DNA of 52,582 nucleotides from Phycisphaerae bacterium (GTDB lineage: Bacteria > Planctomycetota > Phycisphaerae > Sedimentisphaerales > Anaerohalosphaeraceae): positions 1 through 52,582 of the forward strand of contig JAAYCR010000010.1 of assembly GCA_012729675.1 (NCBI GenBank). The letters run 5' to 3'. A program made the position numbers and the translations under genes. Within the stretch, counting starts at the first letter, position 1. Every line of letters starts with the position of its first letter. The notes under the pieces were generated by a model. The model was not told the DNA's origin. It saw only the letters and a list, made by a program, of their open reading frames with translations, and searched no databases. Shown piece after piece: positions 31,840 through 38,905 of the stretch.

Positions 31840-33044
31840 AAACGTCTCCAAGCCTGCTGGTGCAGTGGGCGCAATTGATCGCGTTGGCATTTGCCCATTT
31901 TGTTTTTGATTGCTTCCCCGGACTGATGCATACCATCCTGCCTGCCATCCAGGAGTCCTTTGTCCTGAACATTCAGGCCGGCGGCGTGCTGCTGACCGTC
32001 TTTTTGGTCGCCTCCAACGGCATCCAGATACTCATTGGCCACCTCCGTTGCGAACAGGACAGGCCGTTGTTTCTATACCTCGGCCTGCTATTAACCTGCG
32101 CCATCCTGTTCTTTGGCTGGGTCAGCCCGCAGTCGCATCCGCTGCTTTGGCTGTCGCTGATTGCCTTTGTCTGCGGCTGCGGCGTCGGTATGACCCATCC
32201 CGAAAGTCTCCGTGCCATCCACCGACTCGACGGCATCTCGTCCTCGCTGAGTTCGGCAATCTTTATGGGCGGCGGCGTCTTCGGTTTTGCTTTCGGCAGT
32301 TTTGCCAGCACGCATTTGTTCCAGCGGTACGGCTTTTTCGCACTGATACCGTTTTGTATCACCTCGGTTGCGGCTCTGGTCATGATGTTGCTGTTTCGCA
32401 TCCGGCTTGCGGTCGAGCGCGACGAACACGACCGCCAGACCCGCCATTCACAGCAGTCCCTGCACCTGCCTGTCTCCTTCTGGACTGTCATGGCGATAGC
32501 CACGCTGGGCGCCTGCTCGGTGCAGGTGTTGATGTGGATCGTCCCGCAGCACATCAGCCACATCGGGGCCGACCTGACGCGCGGCGGCAAGGCCGTCTCG
32601 TTATTTTCACTGGCCGGCGGTGTTGGCGGGATTGTCCTGGCCCGCTCGGCCGCCCGACGCGGCGAGATGAAGACCGTGGCCCTGATGCTGGCGACGGGTG
32701 TTCCTTTCGTGCTGGGCTACGTCCTGCTGTTGGAGTACAAAATTTCCGTCCTGCTTCTGGCCGTCGGCGGATTCTTCTGCTTCGGGGCCTATCCCCTCAT
32801 GGTCAGCATCGCCCGACACTGCAAAGGTCCCAATCTCGGCCGCCGGATGGGGCTGATCGTCGGCGGCATCTGGCTGGGTGCGTGTCTGCTGCCGATGCTG
32901 CTGGGCCCGGTTGCCAAGCACCTCGGAACGGGATTTGTTATCTTCCTGTGCCCTGTCGGATTTCTGCTGGCCCTTGCGTTATCTGTCCGAACGGCTATAA
33001 AATGCAGTAGAATTAACGGCCCTAAGGGCTGTCCGCACGTTTGA
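31836..33044 (+). CDS. major facilitator superfamily transporter
   Basis: This 402-residue membrane protein has about 12 hydrophobic segments in two halves and resembles the fosmidomycin-resistance (Fsr) type of MFS exporters. Visible features are HFVFDCFPGLMHTILPAI in the first helix pair, GVGMTHPESLRAIHRL, SLFSLAGGVGGIVLARSAARRGE and PLMVSIARHCKGPNLGRRMG. The start overlaps the ABC ATPase stop as ATGA; a longer upstream reading frame exists but is the ATPase gene out of frame. The substrate cannot be told from the sequence. Confidence 0.83.
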   Translation: MKTSPSLLVQWAQLIALAFAHFVFDCFPGLMHTILPAIQESFVLNIQAGGVLLTVFLVASNGIQILIGHLRCEQDRPLFLYLGLLLTCAILFFGWVSPQSHPLLWLSLIAFVCGCGVGMTHPESLRAIHRLDGISSSLSSAIFMGGGVFGFAFGSFASTHLFQRYGFFALIPFCITSVAALVMMLLFRIRLAVERDEHDRQTRHSQQSLHLPVSFWTVMAIATLGACSVQVLMWIVPQHISHIGADLTRGGKAVSLFSLAGGVGGIVLARSAARRGEMKTVALMLATGVPFVLGYVLLLEYKISVLLLAVGGFFCFGAYPLMVSIARHCKGPNLGRRMGLIVGGIWLGACLLPMLLGPVAKHLGTGFVIFLCPVGFLLALALSVRTAIKCSRINGPKGCPHV

Positions 33045-33065
33045 TTATTAATTGTTGATTTGACG

Positions 33066-33836
33066 ATGAAACCGATTGATTACGACCTGCATATTCATAC
33101 GGCCTACTGCGGCCACGCACCGGAAATGAAGATCGAGGCTGTCTGTGCCCGCGCCGACGCATGCGGCCTGCGGCTGATCGCGATTACCGACCATATTTAC
33201 GAGCCGGCCGATCGCGCGGTGATCGATACGATTCGCGCGGAGGTGGCGGCCTGTCGTCCGAAGTGCCGTGTGCTGGTGGGGGCGGAGGTCGATGTCGATT
33301 GGACGCACACTGATGGTCGGCTTGTGACCGATGACCTCGATGGGTTGGATTATCTGATCGCCGGGTTTCACTACGTTCCGACGATGGGGCACTATCCGTG
33401 GGCGATTCGTGAGCGGCGGATGGACATTGAGCCGTTTCTGGACGTTTGGGAAAGCTCGCTGCTGGGGATTTTCTCCAATCCGCGAATCCATACGCTGGCG
33501 CACCCCGGCCGGATGCTGGCGGCCTGTACGGAACTGGATATTTATTTTGAGCATGGCCTGGCCGTGCTGGACAAGGCAGCCCGGCTGTCGGCACAAAACA
33601 ATATCGCCTGGGAACTGAACGAACTGACCGGCCACCGCCTGCCGGGCGTTTGGCAGGAACAATGGTATCGCCTCTACGAAGTCGCTCTGGCCCGCGGCGT
33701 CAAGATCGTCTTCGGTTCCGATGCCCACGCCCTTGAGAGCATCGGGATGCAGAGCTTTGCGCAGCGAGTTCTTGACAAACTCCCGCCCGGCAGCTTGTCC
33801 GGTTCTGAAGACGTATTGAACTCGAAAAAATGTTAA
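33066..33836 (+). CDS. PHP-domain metal-dependent phosphoesterase
   Basis: This 256-residue protein has a complete PHP fold. Metal ligands are visible in DLHIHTAYCGH (His9, His11, His17), ITDH (Asp42, His43), GAEVDVDW (Glu74), IAGFHY, TLAHPGRM and VFGSDAH. The set matches histidinol-phosphatase-like and YcdX-like hydrolases. The substrate is unknown, and no histidine gene is nearby. I chose the ATG at 33066; a TTG 6 nt upstream is in frame. Confidence 0.83.
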   Translation: MKPIDYDLHIHTAYCGHAPEMKIEAVCARADACGLRLIAITDHIYEPADRAVIDTIRAEVAACRPKCRVLVGAEVDVDWTHTDGRLVTDDLDGLDYLIAGFHYVPTMGHYPWAIRERRMDIEPFLDVWESSLLGIFSNPRIHTLAHPGRMLAACTELDIYFEHGLAVLDKAARLSAQNNIAWELNELTGHRLPGVWQEQWYRLYEVALARGVKIVFGSDAHALESIGMQSFAQRVLDKLPPGSLSGSEDVLNSKKC

Positions 33837-33990
33837 ATGTTCAATGTAAAATGTCAAATGCAGCCGGGTGGCATCGGTTCTGCGCAGCAGACCGATGGGG
33901 GGGATACCGCCGAGGACACTGAGGATACCGATTTTTTCTTAGTGATTAACATCGGTGTCTTCGGCGGCCTCGGTGGTTAAAATATGATTC
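33834..33990. repeat. dispersed repeats between the PHP and SDR genes
   Basis: TGTTAAATGTTCAATGTAAA near 33834 belongs to the ATGTTAAATG family. CCGCCGAGGACACTGAGG (about 33909-33926) and CTTCGGCGGCCTCGGTGG (33960-33977) are copies of one element in opposite orientation, able to form a loop. Confidence 0.7.
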
Positions 33991-34004
33991 TGAAATGGTG
34001 AGTT

Positions 34005-34766
34005 ATGGTTGAGACGGATGTACTGAAAGATAAAACGGCGATGGTGACCGGTGGCGGGCGCGGGATCGGGCTGTGCATCGCGCACCGGTTTCTGCGGGCC
34101 GGGGCCAATGTCGTCATTGCCGAGGCGGATGCGACGCTGCGCGAGCCGGCGCTGGCGCGGCTGAATGCGGCCGGGCGAGCGGTGTTTGCGGCCTGTGATG
34201 TCGGCTGCGAAACCGCTGTTGCCGAGACGGTCGCGTTGGCGATTAAGCATTTCGGGAAGATTGACGCGGTGATCCACAACGCCGCCATCGCGGACAATCG
34301 CCCGATTGAAGAGCTTTCGTATGAGGGCTGGCGGCGCGTGCTCGACACTAACCTGTCGGCGGGTTTTCTGCTGGCCAAACACGCCGCCGCATACCTCCGC
34401 AAAACCGCCGGCGCGATGGTACTGATCGCCTCAACCCGGGCCCTGATGAGCGAGCCGAACACCGAGGCCTACTCCGCCTCGAAGGCCGGATTGGTCGGCC
34501 TGACGCACGCACTGGCGATGAGCCTGTCCCCCGTGCGCATCAACTGCATCAGCCCCGGCTGGATCGTAACCGACTCCTGGCGGCACGACGGCCAAACGAC
34601 GACGCTGTCACAACAGGACCACGCCCAGCACCCCGTCGGCCGCGTCGGTCGCCCCGAAGATATCGCGGATATGGTACTTTACCTTTGTTCCGACAAAGCC
34701 TCCTTCATTACCGGCCAAAACATCATCATCGATGGCGGAATGACAAAGAAAATGATTTACAGTTAG
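34005..34766 (+). CDS. short-chain dehydrogenase/reductase
   Basis: This 253-residue classical SDR has the cofactor motif TGGGRGIG (15-22), HNAA (91-94), catalytic Ser143, Tyr156 and Lys160 (YSASK), and the ISPGWIVTD segment. The C-terminal TGQNIIIDGGM is typical of the FabG-like group. Asp64-type and glutamate residues after the second strand (AEADAT) suggest NAD preference, but this is weak. The substrate is unknown. The ribosome site is poor. Its 3' end runs into the CAGTTATCAGTTAACAG repeat array: the last codons before the stop (YS) are encoded at the repeat border. Confidence 0.88.
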   Translation: MVETDVLKDKTAMVTGGGRGIGLCIAHRFLRAGANVVIAEADATLREPALARLNAAGRAVFAACDVGCETAVAETVALAIKHFGKIDAVIHNAAIADNRPIEELSYEGWRRVLDTNLSAGFLLAKHAAAYLRKTAGAMVLIASTRALMSEPNTEAYSASKAGLVGLTHALAMSLSPVRINCISPGWIVTDSWRHDGQTTTLSQQDHAQHPVGRVGRPEDIADMVLYLCSDKASFITGQNIIIDGGMTKKMIYS

Positions 34767-34842
34767 CAGTTAGCAGTTATCAGTTAACAGTAAACAGTTA
34801 CCAGTTAACAGTAAACAGTTACCAGTTAACAGTAAACAGTTA
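34761..34842 (+). repeat. CAGTTAACAGT tandem repeat array, left of the four-helix-bundle gene
   Basis: About ten imperfect units of CAGTTAGCAGTTATCAGTTA type, including three copies of a 21-bp unit AACAGTAAACAGTTACCAGTT. CAGTTATCAGTTAACAGTAA at 34774 has an inverted counterpart at 35229-35252. Confidence 0.85.
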
Positions 34843-34860
34843 TTGTGGAAGGGACTTGTT

Positions 34861-35235
34861 ATGGCGAGTGTGGATAAGAGTGTGGTTTATACAAAAGCCT
34901 ATGCGTTTTCAGTGCGGATTGTGAAGGTCTGGCAGCATGTGTGTGAGAAACGAAAGGAGTACGTCTTATCCAAACAGCCTATTCGCTGCGCTACTTCCAT
35001 CGGAGCCAATATGGCCGAAGCGAATGGGGCGATTTCTGACGCAGATTTCTCTTCAAAAATATCGCTCTCGTATAAGGAAAGCCTGGAAACCAAATATTGG
35101 CTTTCACTGATGAAAGATACGGGGTACTTATCGGAAAAAGCATTCACAAGCCTTCACACAGACGCCGACGAACTATCCAAAATGCTCTACGCCATCCTCA
35201 AAAAAACCAGATTATCCAAAACTGATCACTGTTAA
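34861..35235 (+). CDS. four-helix-bundle protein (23S rRNA-intervening-sequence protein family)
   Basis: This 124-residue protein belongs to the TIGR02436/S23 family, first found in rRNA intervening sequences and common in genomes of Bacteroidota and Planctomycetota. The signature words are AYAFSVRIVKVWQ, RCATSIGANMAEANGA, DFSSKISLSYKESLETKYWL and the final ADELSKMLYAILKKTR. All four helices are complete. A strong GGAAGGGA site precedes the ATG. Function is unknown in this family. The gene sits between inverted copies of a CAGTTATCAGTTAACAG repeat, and its final codons lie inside the right-hand copy. Confidence 0.88.
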   Translation: MASVDKSVVYTKAYAFSVRIVKVWQHVCEKRKEYVLSKQPIRCATSIGANMAEANGAISDADFSSKISLSYKESLETKYWLSLMKDTGYLSEKAFTSLHTDADELSKMLYAILKKTRLSKTDHC

Positions 35236-35252
35236 CTGTTAACTGATAACTG
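35229..35252 (-). repeat. inverted CAGTTATCAGTTAACAG repeat, right of the four-helix-bundle gene
   Basis: The reverse complement of this 24-bp segment matches 34774-34797 at 23 of 24 positions. Together they bracket the four-helix-bundle gene. Confidence 0.85.
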
Positions 35253-35255
35253 ACC

Positions 35256-35768
35256 ATGATTTATGTGTACGCCATTTTGTTGTGTCTGATCAACGCCGTG
35301 TGGCTGGCGACGGTGGTGTTTTATTTTCCGGGCAACTGGATGATTGTGCTTTCGACCGCGGCGCTGGCGTGGTGGCAGCGCGACGCGCAGATGATCTCGT
35401 TCTGGACCATCGGTGTGATGGCTTTCCTGGCACTGATCGGTGAATTCATTGAGTTTCTCGCGGGTCTGGGCGGCGCCAAACAAGCCGGCGCCGGCTGGCT
35501 AGCCTCCATCGCCGCCATCGGCGGTGCGATCGTCGGCGCAATTTTCGGGACGTTTCTATTGCCCATCCCTCTCCTTGGCACACTCTTGGGCGCCTGTATC
35601 GGCGCAGGACTTGCCACCTGGAGCTTTGAGCGGATCACCGGCAAAGAACAGCGACTGTCGATGCGCTCCGGCGTCGGGGCGGGGCTTGGGGTCTTCATCG
35701 GCACTTCGTCCAAAGTCGCCATCGGCGTCGTGCTGTACCTGATCGCGGCCGTCGCTGCTTTTTTATGA
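35256..35768 (+). CDS. DUF456 membrane protein
   Basis: This 170-residue protein of the DUF456 family has four or five membrane segments rich in Gly and Ala. Landmarks are NAVWLATVVFYFPGNWMIVLS at the start, LIGEFIEFLAGLGGAKQAGA in the middle and GAIVGAIFGTFLLPIPLLGTLLGACIGAGLA after it. Family members have no assigned function. The start lies only a few bases after the inverted repeat, which probably supplies its upstream region. No Shine-Dalgarno sequence is clear. Confidence 0.85.
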   Translation: MIYVYAILLCLINAVWLATVVFYFPGNWMIVLSTAALAWWQRDAQMISFWTIGVMAFLALIGEFIEFLAGLGGAKQAGAGWLASIAAIGGAIVGAIFGTFLLPIPLLGTLLGACIGAGLATWSFERITGKEQRLSMRSGVGAGLGVFIGTSSKVAIGVVLYLIAAVAAFL

Positions 35769-35797
35769 CCTGCTCATCGGCTGCCTGATGACGCTCT

Positions 35798-36517
35798 TCA
35801 ATGTGCCGCTGTTTGCCTCTGCTCGGCGGGTGTCTTTTTCGGCATCAGCCAAATCAGAAGTGTTAGCCATACGATGGGCCACAGGATGGACAGGCCAAAA
35901 GCCTTGTAGGTGTCTCCGATCGCAATTTGTCCCACCTTTTCTGCGCCTAACCTGACAAGCAGAGCAGTGTACCAAAACCTCACACCAAGATTGAGCAGCA
36001 CACCGAGCAGCACGTTAAGACCGATCACAACGATGATGATGCGGATTTGCGTCTTTTGGCGAAGTCTCTGGAAAACGGACAATTTGACGGCCGCAAAATA
36101 CAATCCCAGACACAGCCACAGCATTATCGCGAATTGAATCCCTGCGGAGATGACGCCCACGATCAGGGGGTTCCATCCGATCAGTTGACATCCGATGATC
36201 GTTCCGATAAAGGCGAAGAAGCTGGCGAACTTAGAGATAATCTGTATCAGCACGATACCCATGATCATCCAGAAAAAACGGTTTCTCCAGATGACCGTGG
36301 CGTTGATCTTTGCGAATTCCTGGCAGATGCTGTCCGGGTTCCCGATGCGTCGCGAGGCAATGACGAATGACTCTTCCTCGCTGAGGCCTGCGATGGATAG
36401 ACTGTCCATCTCATCCTGCAGGTGGGCTTCAAGCTCCTCAATATCCGATGCGATCATTGTCTGACGCCCGGCCAGTTCCTGTTTCCAGCCTTCAATCGCT
36501 TCATTTATGCTAAACAT
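35798..36517 (-). CDS. permease-prefix-type membrane protein, partner of PadR
   Basis: This 239-residue protein has a cytoplasmic N-terminal helix-rich region of about 80 residues (ELEAHLQDEMDSLSIAGLSEEESFVIASRRIGNP), which resembles the permease prefix or DUF1700-like domain found beside PadR regulators. Four or five membrane helices follow (WMIMGIVLIQIISKFASFF; IGWNPLIVGVISAGIQFAIM). The start at 36517 has GGGAGA 7 nt upstream and overlaps the padR-like stop by 13 bp, so the two are translationally coupled. The role is unknown, but such pairs often respond to membrane or drug stress (inference). Confidence 0.78.
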   Translation of the reverse strand: MFSINEAIEGWKQELAGRQTMIASDIEELEAHLQDEMDSLSIAGLSEEESFVIASRRIGNPDSICQEFAKINATVIWRNRFFWMIMGIVLIQIISKFASFFAFIGTIIGCQLIGWNPLIVGVISAGIQFAIMLWLCLGLYFAAVKLSVFQRLRQKTQIRIIIVVIGLNVLLGVLLNLGVRFWYTALLVRLGAEKVGQIAIGDTYKAFGLSILWPIVWLTLLIWLMPKKTPAEQRQTAAH

Positions 36518-36846
36518 AGCTTTGTCTCCCAAAGTTTATTTAAGGTAGCATATACGGTTCGCCACTGTGTCTGATAGGTCTCAATGACAGCCGACCCTGT
36601 CTCATTAAGCCGGTAGTATTTACGCTTGCGGCCGGTGTCGGCGATGCGCACTTCCGATGCGATCAACCCCTGACTTTCCAGCCGGTGCAGAATGGGGTAC
36701 AGCATGCCGTCCGTCCATTGCATAACCCCGCCGGACAGATCGGCTGCCCGCTTGATGATGGCATAGCCGTAACTGTCCCCTTCGGCCAGAATCGACAATA
36801 CCAGCGGCGTTGCTGAGGCGGCAACCAAATCTTTGGATAGGTTCAT
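36505..36846 (-). CDS. PadR-family transcriptional regulator
   Basis: This 113-residue PadR-type repressor has a winged helix with TPLVLSILAEGDSYGYAIIKRA, the recognition and wing region MQWTDGMLYPILHRLESQGLI and SEVRIADTGRKRKYYRLNETG. The short C-terminal helix is typical of the small PadR subgroup that dimerises. GGATG precedes the ATG; an adjacent GTG is in frame. It probably represses its own two-gene operon through the repeats in its promoter. Confidence 0.9.
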   Translation of the reverse strand: MNLSKDLVAASATPLVLSILAEGDSYGYAIIKRAADLSGGVMQWTDGMLYPILHRLESQGLIASEVRIADTGRKRKYYRLNETGSAVIETYQTQWRTVYATLNKLWETKLCLA

Positions 36847-36861
36847 CACTACATCCTTACA

Positions 36862-36906
36862 TATACATAGTTGATCTATACATAGAATACCAATGTATTA
36901 ATACAA
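36862..36906 (-). promoter_or_regulatory. promoter and PadR operator
   Basis: On the minus strand TTGTAT (36906-36901) and TATGTA (36884-36879) are 16 bases apart. Two direct copies of CTATGTATA (36885-36877 and 36870-36862) cover the -10 box and the start site, and AATAC-CAAT-GTATT (36886-36899) lies in the spacer. This is a likely autoregulatory site. Confidence 0.5.
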
Positions 36907-37098
36907 AGCAATAATATTTTCAAGTTTTCGAAAAATTTCCATAAAGAGCTGTATTTTAATGACTTACGGAAATGAATTTTGGGTGTTGAGTTTGTGCTAT
37001 TGTGAATTTGTTTAGAAATTAGTGCTTAGGATTTCATAATCTCTGCCGTCAAAGATATGTTCTGGAATTTTTTGTGCTGTTTGTGTACACTGCCGCCT

Positions 37099-37803
37099 AT
37101 GGAAAAACTGGAGTTGTGCATTTTGTGGTATGCGGTGTTTGTCGTGTCGATTGTCTGTCATGAGGCGGCGCACGGGCTGGCGGCGCTGCGGTTTGGCGAC
37201 CGCACGGCGGCCCTGCACGGGCTGGCGACGCTGAACCCTGTGCCGCACATCCGACGCTCACCGCTGGGGATGGTGCTGGTGCCGCTGATGGTTTTTGCCG
37301 GCAGCGGGTGGATGATCGGCTGGGCCAGTACGCCGTATGACCCGTATTGGGCGCAGCGGTATCCGCGACAGGCGGCGTGGATGGCGCTGGCCGGCCCCGG
37401 CGCGAATCTGTCACTGGCGATTCTGGCGGGGGTATTGATTCATTTGGGGATTGCCGCGGGGTTTTTCCATTCGCCGGAGTCGGTGGTGACCAGCCGGGTG
37501 GTCGAGGCGTATCGCGACGGCCTCCCGGCCGGGCTGGCCGTGGTCGTCAGCGTGTTGTTTTCGCTCAATATCCTGCTGCTGGTGTTTAATCTGATTCCCG
37601 TTGCGCCGCTGGACGGCACGGCATTGGCCGAATTTGTGCTTCGGGGCGATACGCTGCATCACTATCGGAACCTGATGGCCCAGCCCAACCTGCGCATCGT
37701 CGGCCTTTTCATCGCGTGGTTTATTCTGGACTTTATTTACGACCCGATCTTCACGGCCGCCCTGAACCTGTTGTATTTGCCGCGGGGTATTTCCTACGGA
37801 TAG
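37099..37803 (+). CDS. site-2 protease family (M50) membrane metalloprotease
   Basis: This 234-residue protein is a multi-pass M50 peptidase. The zinc motif HEAAH lies in the first membrane segment (VSIVCHEAAHGLAALRFGD) and the third ligand region is FNLIPVAPLDGTAL. AWMALAGPGANLSLAIL matches the second conserved stretch. No PDZ domain is present, so it belongs to the compact group. An upstream ATG at 37057 would add 14 residues. I prefer 37099 because TACACT (37086-37091) lies 7 nt before it, as in the leaderless rmuC, although the -35 box is poor. The 3' end overlaps the convergent acyltransferase gene by 53 bp. Confidence 0.82.
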   Translation: MEKLELCILWYAVFVVSIVCHEAAHGLAALRFGDRTAALHGLATLNPVPHIRRSPLGMVLVPLMVFAGSGWMIGWASTPYDPYWAQRYPRQAAWMALAGPGANLSLAILAGVLIHLGIAAGFFHSPESVVTSRVVEAYRDGLPAGLAVVVSVLFSLNILLLVFNLIPVAPLDGTALAEFVLRGDTLHHYRNLMAQPNLRIVGLFIAWFILDFIYDPIFTAALNLLYLPRGISYG

Positions 37804-38905
37804 CCTGAAATACTTTGTGCGGCTGTCGAAGGAAAAGATTACATACATGAACCCCAAACGCCGCCGTCGTTGCAACGAGCAAGAATACCAGGGCATACAA
37901 AAGCACCAGGGTTATACGCGTCTCCTCTTTGGCAAACCCCAACCACGGGTCCCGCAAATACGCGTTGACCAAAAACAGCGGCAATGAGATCGCCCCATAA
38001 AACAGCAGGGTCTTATGCAGGGCGGTAATGGGGATTTTTCGGAGCAGTCCATCCAGTGCGATCAGCAGCACCAATGCGCTGATGTGGTTGAGAGACCACC
38101 ACGCCGGATAGATGCACCCCAGCACAAACACAACAGCCGCGGCGGCGATAATGGCTCCCGGAAAGGCAATTGCTTGCTGCCGCTGTGCCAGATAGATCCC
38201 CAAGCACAGTTCCGGCAGATGGGCGACGAACGTATAATATAAATTTATCCCATATGCCTTGGCTATCGCCGAATTGAACAGCGCTGTCACAACAACCCCT
38301 GATACCGCCAGTCCCAGCAGGCCTTTTCCTCGGGTTTTTTGCCCGAACCAAAACAGCAGCGGAAACACCGCATAAAACTGAAAGATAAAGGACAAAAACC
38401 ACCACGGTCCGACCGGTCGCCCCGCCTGGCCGCGGATGAGATTGGCGATGTTCAGTACGACATATAATAAATCGTAGCTGAGCAGTCGGCTTAACGCTGC
38501 CGCTCGCCCGGAAAATAACAATATTTTTGCCAGCCACAGCCCGACCGCCAGCGCAAACACGGGATAGATCTTCCGGTACCGCGATACCATGAAGCCGCCC
38601 CATCCGGGGGTCTGCGTCAAAAACTTGCGTGTCAGTCCGTACGCACTGAGGAACATAAATATCTGAACGCCGAAATGACCGACAAACGACGACACTATCC
38701 GAATGCTGTCGGTCGGAGTGTCCTGCAGCATCTGCCAAAACGCGACGGCACGTTGAGGCAAAAAGTAAAACTCATTTTCCCGGGGAAGATCGCATACCAG
38801 ATGAAAAAAATTGTGCAGGACGATCATCAAGATCCCCAGCCCCTTAAACCGCAGGGTGTCCTCTTTGCCCCAGCGGCACAAGTTATCGGCGTATGGAGGC
38901 GTCAT
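37751..38905 (-). CDS. acyltransferase family 3 membrane protein
   Basis: This 384-residue polytopic protein has the features of acyltransferase-3/OafA-like enzymes, which O-acylate lipids, LPS or exopolysaccharide. These are RFKGLGILMIVLHNFFHL with the family His, FGVQIFMFLSAYGLTRKF, SRYRKIYPVFALAV and GPWWFLSFIFQFYAVFPLLFW, then about ten membrane segments. A GGAATGGG site precedes the ATG. The start lies 23 bp inside the upstream eptA-like gene, so they form a coupled pair. The substrate is unknown. Confidence 0.83.
   Translation of the reverse strand: MTPPYADNLCRWGKEDTLRFKGLGILMIVLHNFFHLVCDLPRENEFYFLPQRAVAFWQMLQDTPTDSIRIVSSFVGHFGVQIFMFLSAYGLTRKFLTQTPGWGGFMVSRYRKIYPVFALAVGLWLAKILLFSGRAAALSRLLSYDLLYVVLNIANLIRGQAGRPVGPWWFLSFIFQFYAVFPLLFWFGQKTRGKGLLGLAVSGVVVTALFNSAIAKAYGINLYYTFVAHLPELCLGIYLAQRQQAIAFPGAIIAAAAVVFVLGCIYPAWWSLNHISALVLLIALDGLLRKIPITALHKTLLFYGAISLPLFLVNAYLRDPWLGFAKEETRITLVLLYALVFLLVATTAAFGVHVCNLFLRQPHKVFQAIRRKYPAANTTGSGRP

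Noticed and set aside
34761-34842. CRISPR array or iteron origin
   Set aside because: Units are contiguous, imperfect and have no spacers; the same words occur at unrelated sites and no replication or cas gene is near.
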